DNA from: JAHRAW01 sp965243285
Lineage (GTDB): Bacteria > Pseudomonadota > Gammaproteobacteria > Arenicellales > Poriferihabitantaceae
Direction of reading: 5' to 3'
NCBI GenBank assembly: GCA_965243285.1
Contig: OZ251537.1
Span: forward strand, 496,001 to 560,000
DNA length: 64,000 bases
Shown here: positions 18,087 to 28,793 of the stretch, one piece after another
How the letters are laid out: each line of letters begins with the position of its first letter
Position numbering within the stretch: the first letter of the stretch is position 1
Notes under the pieces: generated by a model
Told to the model about the DNA's origin: nothing
The model's input: the letters and a program-made list of their open reading frames with translations, nothing else
The model's database searches: none
Made by a program: the position numbers and the translations under genes

Positions 18087-18541
18087 GGGTTTATATACCT
18101 AAATTTGGGGATTTATATATCTAAATCTGCACGGTGACTTTGGTTTTTGATTTTGCTTTGGATTTTGCTTTTGCTTTGGCTTTTGATTTTGATTTTTCGC
18201 TTTGACTGTTACGCTTTACTCCCCCGCATTAAAGCGGGAGTCAAAACTGACGGCTTCATCGCCAGTTTTGGTGGGGGGTTGCTTTTGATGTTGATATTGA
18301 TGTTGGCTTTTGATTTGGCTTTTGACTTTTACCTTGTCCCTCATTTGGGCGAATGAGTTGAAGATTTAAAGGCAACAGCCAAAAGACCAACATCAACAGC
18401 CCCCCCCACCAAATCAGGCGATAAAGCCGCCTGATTTTACTCCCCCAGATAAAACGGGGGTTGATTTTGTTTTTGGATTTTTGCTTTGCTTTTGCTTCGG
18501 TTTTGGTTTCACGCTCCCGCTTTTTGAGGGGGAGTGAAATC
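18087..18541. repeat. Truncated main-family repeat block between uppS and queG
   Basis: Two left ends occur close together: one near 18087 (GGGTTTATATACCTAAATTT) and one at 18108 (GGGATTTATATATCTAAATC). The interior has a CTCCCGC/GCGGGAG hairpin (18220-18242), an AAAACTG/CAGTTTT hairpin (18243-18270), T/G-rich runs, then the AAATCAGGCG hairpin (18410-18436). No right terminal repeat is found before queG, so the right side is truncated or replaced. Confidence 0.8.
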
Positions 18542-18672
18542 TTCCTCATCGGTCCGCTTGGCCGGCGACGCCATGCTAGAGCGGGCGGGGGCGAAGTCGC
18601 GGCGGCGTGTTAAACTGAATCCGGCGATTGCCGCCGCATTGCAACCCAAACCCTCGGCGCCGCCATCCCATC

Positions 18673-19797
18673 ATGTCCCGCCCGCCGCCATCCCCCATCA
18701 TGTCCCGCCCGCCGCCGTTGCCGCCGACCGATCTCCACGCTATCGGCGAACTATTGCGCGCTTGGGGGCGGCAGTTGGGGTTTGCGCATATCGCCATAAG
18801 CGATGTGGCTCTCAGCCTGGCCGAGGGGCAATTACGCGCCTGGCTGGGGCAAAATTTCCACGGCGAAATGGCGTATATGGCGCGCCACGGCACCAAGCGC
18901 ACCCGCCCCGGAGAACTGCTGCCCGGCACCATGCGAGTGATTACGGCGCGGTTGGATTACCTGCCCGAGCCCATGGCAGCGGCGACCCAGACCTTGGCCG
19001 ACCCGAGCATCGGCTACATTTCGCGCTATGCGTTGGGGCGGGATTATCATAAATTGATGCGCCGCAAACTGCAGCGCTTGGCGGATAAATTGCGCGCCGA
19101 AATCGGCGCCTTCGGCTATCGCGCCTTTTGCGACAGCGCCCCGGTGATGGAAAAGGCGTTGGCGCAAAAATCCGGCCACGGCTGGCTCGGCAAACACACC
19201 AACCTCATCAACCGCGATAGCGGCTCGTGGTTTTTTCTCGGCGAGTTATACACCGACTTAGCCCTGCCGGTGGACGCCCCGGTCAGCGCGCATTGCGGCA
19301 GTTGCGCCGCCTGCATGGACATCTGCCCCACCGCCGCCATCGTCGCCCCCTATCAATTAGACGCACGGCGCTGCATCTCCTATCTCACCATCGAATTGCG
19401 CGGCCCCATCCCGCTGGAATTTCGCGCACTCATAGGCAACCGCATCTTCGGCTGCGATGACTGCCAACTGGTCTGCCCGTGGAATCGCTACGCCCAACTC
19501 ACCGCCCAGGGCGATTTCGCCCCCCGCCACGGCTTAGATTGCACCGCCCTGACCGACCTATTCGCCTGGGATGAAGCCACCTTTCGCCGCCGCACCGAAG
19601 GCTCGGCGATACGTCGCATCGGCCACGGCGCCTGGCTGCGCAACATCGCCATCGCCTTAGGCAACGCCCCGAGCACAGCCGATGTCACCGCCGCTTTGGA
19701 AAGCCGTCGCCACCACCCCAGCGCCCTAGTGCGCGAACATGTCGCCTGGGCGCTGGCGCAACATCAGCCCACCGCCTGCCCTGCCTCCGCAGATTGA
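18673..19797 (+). CDS. queG: Epoxyqueuosine reductase
   Basis: Cobalamin-dependent iron-sulfur enzyme that reduces epoxyqueuosine to queuosine in tRNA. Diagnostic segments are FHGEMAYMARHGTKRTRPGE, LPGTMRVI, CDSAPVMEKALA, HGWLGKHTNLI and two 4Fe-4S motifs, CGSCAACMDICP and CDDCQLVCP. A C-terminal HEAT-like region ends the protein. The start is uncertain: a tandem CATCATGTCCCGCCCGCCGC duplication places equivalent ATGs at 18673 and 18700, the second nearest to the family start; a TTG at 18628 is less likely. About 374 aa from 18673. A stand-alone plus-strand gene flanked on both sides by repeat blocks. Confidence 0.94.
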   Translation: MSRPPPSPIMSRPPPLPPTDLHAIGELLRAWGRQLGFAHIAISDVALSLAEGQLRAWLGQNFHGEMAYMARHGTKRTRPGELLPGTMRVITARLDYLPEPMAAATQTLADPSIGYISRYALGRDYHKLMRRKLQRLADKLRAEIGAFGYRAFCDSAPVMEKALAQKSGHGWLGKHTNLINRDSGSWFFLGELYTDLALPVDAPVSAHCGSCAACMDICPTAAIVAPYQLDARRCISYLTIELRGPIPLEFRALIGNRIFGCDDCQLVCPWNRYAQLTAQGDFAPRHGLDCTALTDLFAWDEATFRRRTEGSAIRRIGHGAWLRNIAIALGNAPSTADVTAALESRRHHPSALVREHVAWALAQHQPTACPASAD

Positions 19798-19815
19798 ATC
19801 CCCCCCATTATTTAC

Positions 19816-20755
19816 GGGATTTATATATCTAAATCTGCACGGTGGCTTTTGATTTTGGCTTTTCGCTTTTGATGTGGCTTTGGTTTTGGCTTTTGGGCTT
19901 TGGCTTTGGCTTTTAACGTTTCACTCCCCCCCGTGCTTCATCTGGGGGGAGTCAAATCAGGCGGCTTTTTCGCCTGATTTGGTGGGGGGTCTGTTGATGT
20001 TGCTTTTAGCTTTTGATGTTGGCTTTGGCTTTTGGCTTTTGGGCTTTGGCTTTGGCTTTTGGCTTTTGGGCTTTGGCTTTGGCTTTTAACGTTTCACTCC
20101 CCCCCGTGCTTCATCTGGGGGGAGTCAAATCAGGCGGCTTTTTCGCCTGATTTGGTGGGGGGGCTGTTGATGTTGCTTTTGGCTTTTGATTTGGCTTTTG
20201 ATTTGGCTTTTGATGTTGCTTTGGCTTTTGACTTTTGGCTTTGGCTTTGGCTGTTAAGGCTTTGCTCCACCCTATCTTTTTAGGGGGGAGCCAAAACTGG
20301 CGGCTTCATCGCCAGTTTTGGTGGGGGGTGCGTTTGATTCAGCTTTTGATGTTGGCTTTTGATGTTGGCTTTTGATGTTGGCTTTTGATGTTGGCGTTTG
20401 ATTCGGCTTTTGATGTTAGCTTTTGATTCGGCGTTTGATTCGGCTTTTGATGTTGGCTTCCGCTTTTCGCTTTCACTTTGATTTTTCTGTTGCTGTTGAT
20501 GTTGCTGTTGATGTTGCTGTTGATGTTGCTGTTGATGTTGCTGTTGATGTTGCTGTTGATGTTGCTGTTGATGTTGATGTTGATGTTGATGTTGATGTTG
20601 ATGTTATCTTTTAACTCTCTTTTGTGACTGATGGGGTTTTGTGGCTGATGGGACGAAAAGTCAAAAGCCAAATCAAAAATCAAACGCAACCCCTCTAAAT
20701 CAGCCGCTGACCTCAAAACCGCCAGTCAAACTGCAGCTTCAGGTATATAAATCCC
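19816..20755. repeat. Largest main-family block, with internal tandem duplications
   Basis: The left end GGGATTTATATATCTAAATC is at 19816 and the right end (GGTATATAAATCCC) closes at 20755. Within it a ~180-bp module (T/G runs, C-rich hairpin, AAATCAGGCG hairpin) occurs twice in tandem (about 19890-20010 and 20070-20190). A third hairpin module (AAAACTGGCG type) is near 20285-20320. At 20490-20605 a 12-bp unit, GTTGATGTTGCT, is repeated about seven times and then shortens to a 6-bp GTTGAT unit. No clear 8-bp target duplication flanks the block. Translations of these repeats in any frame are artefacts. Confidence 0.85.
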
Positions 20756-21074
20756 CAAAATAATTTCGCGGAGATCGCCAAAATCATCCAAGCCGCCGGG
20801 GGGGAAATAATACTCATTCACATAAGAGCGCCACCGGCGCTAAGGAAGAAAACCACGCCGAAAATACCCTACCGCAACACAAGTTTATTGGTCGCACAAC
20901 CGCACTTTTGGTCGACGTATATCGATGTGGCTGGACGGCGGCAAAACCGCCGGGCGCCTTTCAGTAGCGATGCTCGCCTAAGCAAACCAGCGGCAAGCTT
21001 ATAATCCATGGTGCTCCACACACCCGGGATTAATTCCCCCGGCATTAACCACCGAAGTCACTAACATCCCACCC
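20756..21074. other. Region upstream of the MFS gene
   Basis: About 320 bases with normal composition and no ORF of note. It presumably holds the promoter of the 21,075 gene; no boxes stand out. Confidence 0.35.
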
Positions 21075-22382
21075 ATGACCTCCCCCGCCCCTCTCGTCTC
21101 CCCATCGCGCGCTTTGGCCGCGGTCTCCATCGGGGCGGTGTTTTTTGGTTTTGCGTTTTTGCATCGGGTGGCGCCGAGCGTGATGACCATCGAGTTGATG
21201 CGGGATTTTTCGGTGGGCGGGGCGGCGTTGGGCACGCTGTCGGGGTGGTATTTTTATGCTTATGCCAGCATTCAACTGCCGGTGGGGATGTTGAACGACC
21301 GCTTCGGGCCGCGCAAATTGATGAGCGCGGCGGTGGCCTTGTGCGCCGTGGCGTCGTTCGGCTTTGCGGTGAGCGAGTCGGTATTGGCGGCGTCTTTTTT
21401 TCGCGCCGTTATCGGCGCCACGGTGGCCTTTGCTTTCGTCGGCACGCTCACCATCGCCGGCTACTGGTTTGCGCCGGCGCGCTTTGCCATGTTGGCCGGG
21501 GCGATTCAAGCGGTGGGCATGTGCGGCGCCATACTCGGGCAGGCGCCGTTGCGCTATGCGGTGGAGCGCTTCGGCTGGCGCGCCGCCATGGCGGCCATGG
21601 GTGGGGTGGCCATCGCCCTGGCGGTCATGTTGTTTTATATCGTGCCGCGACGTCCAAAAAATCGCGCCACCGGCGGTAGCGGCACCTCCAGCGGCTTCGG
21701 CGGGCTGTGGGCGGTGCTGGCCAACCCCCAGAGTTGGGCCTGCGCCGGCATCGGTTTTGGCATGACCTCGATCATGCTCGCCTTCGCCGGGCTGTGGGCG
21801 GTGCCGTGGCTCATCGATGTATACGACTACCCGGTCGCTACCGCCGCCGGCGTGGTGTCCATGTTGTTTTTCGGCTGGGCTATCGGGGCGCCGATTATGG
21901 GCTGGCTGTCCGATTACCTGGGGCGGCGCAAACCGGTGCTGCTGGTCGGCATTGTATGCAACAGCGCCCTTTTCCTCTTCCTATTGCGGTCCGGGTGGAG
22001 CGCCGCGCTGCCGCTCTCGGCGCTGTTTTTCGCCCTCGGCGTCAGCGGCTCCATGATGACCATCGCCTTCGGCTCCATGCGCGAAGTCAACGCCGCCGCG
22101 CACGGCTCCACCGCCATGGGGCTGGTCAACATGTTCGTGGTCGGCTCCGGCGCGGTGATGCAGCCGGTGGTCGGCTGGCTATTGGATCGCAGTTGGGACG
22201 GCACCTTGATCGACGGCGCGCGCGTGTATGGCGCCGATGCGTACAGCGCCGCCTTCATGGTGTTGCTCGGCTCGAATCTGTTAGCGTTAGTGTGCGTTTT
22301 GCTGCTGCGCGAAACCTGGTGTCGACCCCTTGCAAATGCCGCGCAATCAACTCCCCAAATCAACCGCGCGCCATCCCCATAA
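21075..22382 (+). CDS. MFS transporter
   Basis: Major facilitator superfamily permease, 435 aa, with twelve predicted membrane segments in two halves. The loop motif between TM2 and TM3 appears as GMLNDRFGPRK, close to the MFS consensus, and its second-half equivalent is GWLSDYLGRRKP. The central loop (about residues 193-210) is short and basic. This resembles transporters of organic anions and of the NarK/ACS groups, but substrate cannot be told from sequence. It stands alone, between a repeat block and the decayed type III restriction locus. The Ala/Gly-rich codon use matches neighbouring core genes. Confidence 0.85.
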   Translation: MTSPAPLVSPSRALAAVSIGAVFFGFAFLHRVAPSVMTIELMRDFSVGGAALGTLSGWYFYAYASIQLPVGMLNDRFGPRKLMSAAVALCAVASFGFAVSESVLAASFFRAVIGATVAFAFVGTLTIAGYWFAPARFAMLAGAIQAVGMCGAILGQAPLRYAVERFGWRAAMAAMGGVAIALAVMLFYIVPRRPKNRATGGSGTSSGFGGLWAVLANPQSWACAGIGFGMTSIMLAFAGLWAVPWLIDVYDYPVATAAGVVSMLFFGWAIGAPIMGWLSDYLGRRKPVLLVGIVCNSALFLFLLRSGWSAALPLSALFFALGVSGSMMTIAFGSMREVNAAAHGSTAMGLVNMFVVGSGAVMQPVVGWLLDRSWDGTLIDGARVYGADAYSAAFMVLLGSNLLALVCVLLLRETWCRPLANAAQSTPQINRAPSP

Positions 22383-22399
22383 GCGATAAACCCTTAGGT

Positions 22400-22592
22400 G
22401 AGATTGATACATCTAAACCTGCAGATTGATTGTTGCTTTTGATGTTTGTTTTTGATGTTTGTTGATGTTGGCTTTTGATGTTGCTTTTCGCTTTTGATGT
22501 TAAGGCTTCGCTCCACCGCTTAAAGCGGGGGAACCAAAACTGGCGGGCTTTATCGCCAGTTTTGGTGGGGGGGTTTACATTGATGTTGCTTT
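22400..22592. repeat. Main-family fragment running into the start of mod
   Basis: A degenerate left end (GATACATCTAAACCTGCAG) lies near 22,408. T/G-rich GATGTTGC runs, a CCGCTT/AAGCGG hairpin (about 22517-22529) and the CCAAAACTGGC..GCCAGTTTTGG hairpin (22534-22564) follow. The last unit, GATGTTGCTTTTGCTTTTGA, overlaps the apparent start codon of the mod gene. The right terminal repeat is missing. Confidence 0.8.
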
Positions 22593-24533
22593 TGCTTTTG
22601 ATAAAACTCATCGAGGCCGGTAAGCCGTTGCCGGAGCGGTTTCGGTTTTTGTTGTTTGAAGATAAGCGCGAAGTGGAATTGGTTTGGAGCGGCAAGAGCG
22701 ATGCGGTATGTAATATCGTGCTGCCGTTTCAAACTATCGAACAGGTGGATGAGCCGCGCATCGAGAAACCATCGGGCGCTACGCAGCAAGCGGATATGTT
22801 TTCCATGGATGCGCGCGGTCGGCAAATCAAAGGCTGGAGCAATAAATTAATTTGGGGTGATAACAAATTAATTTTGTCATCGTTGAAAAATGGCGCGATG
22901 CGTGAGGCGATAGAAAATACGGGCGGGGGTAAAACTGATATACATTGATCCGCCCTTTGATGTGGGCGCGGATTTTTCCATGGATATAAAAATTGGTGAA
23001 GATACCTTTAATAAGAAACCCAATATTTTAGAGGAGATCGCCTATCGCGATACTTGGGGCAAGGGCGCGGATTCATTTATCGCGATGATTTATGAGCGGC
23101 TGGTTTTGATGCGGGATTTGTTAGCCGAGGATGGGAGTATTTATGTGCATTGTGATTGGCGGGTGAATAGTTATATTCGCTTGGTGATGGATGAGGTGTT
23201 TGGGAGGGAGAATTTCCAAAACGAAATTGTATGGAATTACGACGGGCCACAAAGTCCAAGCAAAACCAAGTTTGCTACTAAATACGATAAAATTATTTGG
23301 TATTCAAAGAGTAAAAACATCTTTGTTTCTATCCCAGACCTATACGCCGGCACCCCCCTTTCTGATGAACAATTAAAACAGTATAAACAAGACGAACATG
23401 GTAGATGGTTTTATGATTTACCCAAGGGTTCATATACCGATGCAAGCATCGAGCGCCTTGCTAAAGAGGGTCGGATTAGATATACAAAATCAGGAAAAAC
23501 AAGGATTAAGTACTATCTTCGCGTTGGAGACAAAGGGCAAATTATTAGAGATAAAAAAATCTCCGATGTCTGGACTGACATCCCATCATTAGGAAATGTA
23601 AACTCAAAGCAGAAAACCAAATACCCTACTCAAAAACCAGAAGGTTTACTAGAACGAATAATAAAAGCATCCTCCAACGAAGGCGATTTGGTCGCGGATT
23701 TTTTCTGCGGTTCCGGCACCACGGCCGCGGTTGCTGAAAAATTAGGCCGCAAATGGATTTGCGCCGACCTTGGCAAATTTGCCATTCACACCACTCGCAA
23801 ACGCATGCTCGGCGTGCAGCGCGAACTCAAAGCAGAGCATAAAAACTATCGTGCTTTCGAGATTCTCAACCTCGGCAAATATGAGCGCCAGCACTATATC
23901 GGCGTCAACCCCAACTTGTCGGCCGAGCAGCAGGGCCAGCAAATCGCCGCCAAATCTAAACAATACCTAAGCCTCATCCTGCGCGCCTACGCCGCTCAAC
24001 CCATCGAGCAGTCGATGGTTTTCCACGGCCAAAAAGCCGGTCGCATGAGCGCCATCGGCCCCATCAATTTGCCGGTAACGAGCTTATTCGTAGATGAAAT
24101 CATCCTCGAATGTCGTACAACACACATTACCCGCGTCGACATCCTCGCCTTCGAGTTTGAAATGAATTTGTTCGCGCGAATTTGCGACGATGCGAAAGCC
24201 CGTGGCATCGACATCGCCGCTAAGTACATCCCAACCGATGTTTTCGACAAACGCGCGGTGGAGAAAAATCAAGTGGTTTTTCATAATGTGGCGTTCGTCG
24301 AAGTTGAGCCGCGCATCACCACCCGCAATTCGCAAACAGCTGAAGTAGAAGAGCGCTGGACTGGCAACTACATCTTCGAAAACGAATGGCAATCCTTTCG
24401 CACCAAAAAAGATCGCGCCATAGAACTCATCAGCACAGCCCATGAATGCGCTCCGGGTAAGCGAAAAATCGCGGTAACGGTGGTCGATATTTTCAGCAAT
24501 GACACCATGCGAATCTTAGCGATTAATTTGTAA
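22583..24533 (+). pseudogene. Type III restriction-modification methyltransferase (mod), frameshifted
   Basis: N6-adenine methyltransferase of the beta class found in type III systems. Frame one (22583-22948) carries the N-terminal part, LIEAGKPLPERFRFLLFEDK and WSNKLIWGDNKLILSSLKNG. It ends at a TGA just where the catalytic motif should be. The next frame continues exactly with IYIDPPFDVGADFSMDI and runs to 24533, with HCDWRVNSYIRLVMDEVFG, an AT-rich target-recognition region (about 23,210-23,640) and motif I DFFCGSGTT near 23,700. Removing one base from the GGGGG or AAAA tract at 22925-22934 restores one frame. The first residues (MLLLLL) come from repeat DNA, so the original 5' end is replaced. 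Probably inactive. Confidence 0.88.
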
Positions 24534-24595
24534 AACATCGGCCGCCATCACGCGATGGCATTAGCGCAACAACACGACTTAAATTCAGCCTAAAA

Positions 24596-26919
24596 ATGCC
24601 GCTACACTCTGATTTCCAGCGTTCTCCGCATGTGGTATTGGCGCCGGGCGTGCGTTGGCTACCAAGCGCCGATGTTTCGGATGCCGACAAGAAGAGTTTA
24701 TTGCCGCCGTTGGTGAGCCAATTGCGCAAGAAGGTGGCTGCATGGCGGGCGCGAAATTTTTTGCTGAGTACGCCGAATATTATTGTGCTGGATCGCATCA
24801 AAAAGGATTTTCAATGGCTGCGAATTTTTTCGATGATCCGGTTATTCCCGACAACGGATATAACGGCCGCAGCTGGCGGGATGATTTTCAACTGACCTTG
24901 CATTTGCAAGATGAAGTGCGCGTGAGCAAAGCAACCGGCAATATTTTCTTGACTAACATTCATCGCGTTTATGCCGATCAAAATATTCCACCCTCTGCAG
25001 AGGATGAAAACAGTATGGATTATTTTATCGGCAAAAAACAGAGCGGCAAGACCACGGATTCCAAAGTGGGGGTGGGCGAGATAGTGCGCGATATTGATGA
25101 GTTGGTGGTTTTTAATGACGAAGCGCATCATCTTCATGACGAGAAATTAGCGTGGTTCAAATCCATCGAAGATATTCATCACCGGCTACTGCAAAAAGGC
25201 GGGAGTTTGAGTTTGCAGGTGGATGTGACGGCAACACCAAAGCACAATGACGGTAAAATATTCGCGCAGACGGTGGTGGATTATCCGTTGGTGGAGGCGA
25301 TTGCGCAAAATGTGGTGAAACATCCGGTGCTGCCGGACGCCGCCAGCCGCGATAAATTGCGCGAGTATCCGAGTTCTAAATTCACCGAACAATATAAAGA
25401 TTATCTCGAATTGGGCGTGGCCGAATGGCGTAAATCCTATGCGGAACATCAAAAGACCGGCAAGCGCGCCATTTTGTTTGTGATGACCGACGACACGAGA
25501 AATTGCGACGATGTTGCCGAGTACTTAGAGAACACTTACTCCGACCTGGAAAATGGGGTATTGACCATCCACACTAAGAATAATGGTGAGATTTCGGAAT
25601 CGTCTTCAAACAAAAACCGTGAGGAACTGGAATGTTTGCGCCGCCGCGCGAATCTAATCGATGATCCACGCGGCACTTGCAAGGCGATTGTCTCGGTGCT
25701 GATGCTAAAAGAGGGCTGGGATGTTCGCAATGTCACCACTATCGTCGGGCTGCGCGCCTATTCGGCGAAGAGCAATATCTTGCCCGAGCAGACGCTGGGT
25801 CGCGGTTTGCGAAAGATGTATAAAACGGCGGGCGAAGAATATGTGAGCGTGCTCGGCACCGATGCGTTTATGGAGTTTGTGCAAGCCATCGAAGCCGAAG
25901 GCGTGACGCTGGAGCGCAAACCCATGGGTGCGGGGGCGGCAGTTGCGCGCTTGCTTATCGAGGTGGATAAGGACAACATCCATAAGGATATCGCGGCGCT
26001 GAACATTGAAATTCCGCGTCTCACGCCGCGCATTTGGCGTGATTACAGCCAATTGTCGGCGCTGAAAATCGGCGCCGGGGAGTTTGAGGCCATCGCGTAT
26101 AAAACATTCAGCGCCGATGCTCGGCGAAACATCGTGTTCAAGGACTTGGTCAGCGACGAGGTCTCGCATACCACAGTATTGGACGGCGCCGGCGCGCTCG
26201 ATTATCGCAATGTGAGCGGGTACTTGGCGCGCACCTTGGCGCATGATATGCGGCTGGTGAATGGCTATGATGTGCTGTATGAAAAAATTAAGGGCTTTGT
26301 GCGAACGCAATTGTTCGGACAAGTGGTGAATCTGGAATCCACCAATACCTTGCGCAACTTAGCCGAATTAGCGGCGATGAAAACAGTGCGGGTGTCATTC
26401 AAAAAAGCCATCAATAACCTCACGGTGCAAGATAAGGGGTATGTCAAGATTGAAGAATCTATCGGCTTGTATCAAACGAAGTCTTTTATGGTGAATCATC
26501 AAGATTCTGTGACGGCGAAAAAAAGCCTGTTCAATCGCATTATCGGCGATAGTCATTTGGAATTACGCTTTGCATGATTTTTAGAAAATTGCGCGGATGT
26601 GGCGTCGTTCGCCAAAAATTATTTCAGCCTCAATTTCAAGTTGGATTATGTTAATGCCGAGGGCGATATTTCCAACTATTACCCGGATTTCATTGTTAAA
26701 CTTAAAAACCAGCGCGTCGTTATTGTTGAAACCAAGGGGCTGGAGGATGTGGATGTGCCGTTAAAAATGGCGCGGCTAGAGCAATGGTGTTTGGATGCGA
26801 ACGCGGTGCAGCCGGCAACCCATGATTTTGTATATGTGGGTGAGCGGGAATTCGATGAATATAAACCGCGATCTTTCACCGAGTTAATGGAGAATTTTCG
26901 AAGATTTAAGGGTGGGTGA
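24596..26919 (+). pseudogene. Type III restriction subunit (res), three lesions
   Basis: Remains of a type III restriction endonuclease/translocase following mod. The first frame (24596-24895) has the family N-terminus ending LRKKVAAWRA. It then jumps directly to NIIVLDRIKKDFQWLRIF, so the segment with Walker A is deleted. A one-base loss in a T6 tract near 24,825 shifts the frame. The second frame (to 26577) carries DEAHHLHDEKLAWF (motif II), VTATPKHN, MLKEGWDVRNVTTIVGLRA and QTLGRGLRKMY (motif VI). A TGA at 26575-26577 interrupts it in frame. The rest (26578-26919) keeps the nuclease PD..ExK core, YYPDFIVKL and VIVETKG. Restriction activity is not expected. Confidence 0.9.
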
Positions 26920-26974
26920 AGCGAAATTTGTCGCCGCTAGGCCCCAGCCGAACGCCAATGGCTAATTGGAGTAG

Positions 26975-27213
26975 AAGCGAAAGCCACAGCGAAAAGTCAA
27001 CATCAACGGACCCCCACCAAATCAGGCGATAAAGCCGCCTGATTTGGCTCCCCCCAGATGAAGCACGGGGGGGGGCGAAACGTTAAAAGCCAAAAGCCAA
27101 AAGCAAAGCGAAAAGCAAAGCGAAAATCAAAGCCAAAAGCCAAAGCGAAAATCAAAAGCAACATCAAAAGCAACAGCAAAATCAAAAACCAAAAGCCAGC
27201 ATCAAAAGCATCC
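26975..27213. repeat. Main-family fragment downstream of res
   Basis: Right-half modules only: the AAATCAGGCG/CGCCTGATTT hairpin (27018-27045), a C/G-rich hairpin (27048-27072), then AAAAGCCAAAAGC runs to about 27,213. No terminal repeats. With the fragment at 22,400-22,592 it brackets the dead restriction locus. Confidence 0.8.
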
Positions 27214-27252
27214 CCCTTAGCCGCCATCCGCCACGGATTCGTCGGCCGCCGA

Positions 27253-28716
27253 TTAATCGGCCACTAACACGCGAATTAAATTGGTGCTGCCGGCTTGGTG
27301 GGAACTGCCGGCGGTTAAAATCACGCGGTCGCCGTGGCTGACATAGCCTAAGGCAGCGGCGCGTTGCATGGCGAATTGGATTTTGTCTTCGTCGGTGCCG
27401 TCGCGGTCGTAGTGGATGGCGAGCACGCCCCAATTCACCGCCAGTTGATGCACCACGCGTAGCGATGAGGTGATGGCGAGGATGGGGCTTTGCGGGCGAT
27501 ATTTGGAGATTAATCGCGATGTTCTGCCGGTTTCGGTGAGCGCCAAGATGGCGGCGGCGTTTAGGTGGTCGGCCATGCTGATGGCGGCTTGCGCCACCGC
27601 TTCGGTTACCTCGCCGGACGGCGGCGGGGCGAGTTGCTGCAGGTAGCCGTATTGTTTGAGCCCGGATTCGGCCTCGCGCGCCAACATCACCATAGTGCGC
27701 ACCGCCTCCACCGGGCGGCTGCCGCTGGCGGTTTCGCCGGACAACATCACCGCCGAGGTGCCGTCGAAAATGGCGTTGGCCACATCGCTCACTTCGGCCC
27801 GCGTCGGGCGCGGGTTGCGCTCCATGGAATCGAGCATTTGGGTGGCGGTGATGACCGGTTTGCCGCACGAAATAGTGGCGCGGATGATGCGTTTTTGGAT
27901 GGTGGGCCCCTCGCCCATGCCTAATTCCACGCCGAGGTCGCCGCGCGCCACCATGATGCCGGCGGCGGCATCGATGATGGCGTCTAAGTTATCCACGCCG
28001 GCGCGGTTTTCGATTTTGGCGATCACCGGAATGTGGCTACCGAGGGCTTGCATCTGCGCGTGCATGGCGGCGATTTCCCCCGCGTTGCGGATAAAAGAGG
28101 CGGCGATATATTCCACCTGGTGCGCCACCGCAAATTCGATTTCCCGCGCATCATTGGGGGCTAGACAATCATAGGCGTCGGCGTTGTCGGGCAGATTCAC
28201 CCCCTTGCCATCGCGCAATATGCCGCCGCATTCGATGCGGCATTGAATCACGCCGCCGGCTTGCTCAACATCGCCCGGCAGCGCTTCGACGCGCAACTCG
28301 ATTTGCCCATCATCGAGCATGACGCGGTCGCCGGGGCGCACATAGTTGCGCAATTCGGTGTGGGTGGTGGATACGCCGCGCTGGTCGCCTACGCGGCCGT
28401 CCGCGAATAAGGCGAACGGCTGATTGCGCGCCAGCAGCGCTTGGCCGTTTTGCAGCTGCCCGGTGCGAATCTCGCGCCCTCGGGTGTCGACCATCATGGC
28501 CACGGTGGCGTCTACCGATTGCGCGGCGCGGCGCACGCGGCGCAAGGCGGCGGCGTGGGATTGCACATCACCGTGCGACATATTCAAGCGCGCCACATTC
28601 ATGCCGGCCACAATCATGGCGCGCAAAACCTCCTCGCTAGCGCAAGCCGGGCCGATGGTGGCGATAACCTTGGTCTTGCTAAAGATTTTTCGCAGTGGGT
28701 TATGGGCAGTGGACAA
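27253..28716 (-). CDS. pyk: Pyruvate kinase
   Basis: Last step of glycolysis: phosphoenolpyruvate plus ADP to pyruvate plus ATP. The N-terminus KTKVIATIGPACASEE and GMNVARLNMSHGD (Arg43, Asn45, Ser47) matches the family; Met replaces the common Phe before SHG. The active-site segments IAKIENRAGVDNLDAII and VARGDLGVELG carry the lysine and the metal-binding Glu/Asp. TATQMLDSM and NAIFDGTSAVMLSGETASG follow. Length 487 aa is normal. Transcribed away from the metallophosphoesterase gene across a 77-bp divergent gap. Its 3' end abuts repeat DNA. Confidence 0.96.
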   Translation of the reverse strand: MSTAHNPLRKIFSKTKVIATIGPACASEEVLRAMIVAGMNVARLNMSHGDVQSHAAALRRVRRAAQSVDATVAMMVDTRGREIRTGQLQNGQALLARNQPFALFADGRVGDQRGVSTTHTELRNYVRPGDRVMLDDGQIELRVEALPGDVEQAGGVIQCRIECGGILRDGKGVNLPDNADAYDCLAPNDAREIEFAVAHQVEYIAASFIRNAGEIAAMHAQMQALGSHIPVIAKIENRAGVDNLDAIIDAAAGIMVARGDLGVELGMGEGPTIQKRIIRATISCGKPVITATQMLDSMERNPRPTRAEVSDVANAIFDGTSAVMLSGETASGSRPVEAVRTMVMLAREAESGLKQYGYLQQLAPPPSGEVTEAVAQAAISMADHLNAAAILALTETGRTSRLISKYRPQSPILAITSSLRVVHQLAVNWGVLAIHYDRDGTDEDKIQFAMQRAAALGYVSHGDRVILTAGSSHQAGSTNLIRVLVAD

Positions 28717-28793
28717 CGGGCAACTCCGGCGGCGGGGGCTGCATTATAATGTGAATGAAGCGCGGCCCACGCCACGCGCTCGCCTGATGCGCT

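Noticed and set aside
20490..20605. Regular short repeats considered as a CRISPR array
   Set aside because: Units are 12 bp with no unique spacers and decay into a 6-bp pattern. A simple tandem repeat.
20423..20614. Frame encoding V-D-V-A repeats, and Leu-rich frames at 6027-6251 and 52280-52495
   Set aside because: They are translations of the tandem DNA units inside repeat elements. No start signals, and composition follows the repeat, not coding bias.
22925..22934. GGGGG/AAAA tract in mod as a phase-variation switch
   Set aside because: Tracts of five and four are much shorter than known switching tracts, and the partner res gene is dead. Kept only as a possibility.
26575..26577. In-frame TGA in res as recoding (selenocysteine or stop readthrough)
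   Set aside because: TGA is an ordinary stop for rnhB, lpxA and bamA here, no selenocysteine element is visible, and the gene has other disabling lesions.
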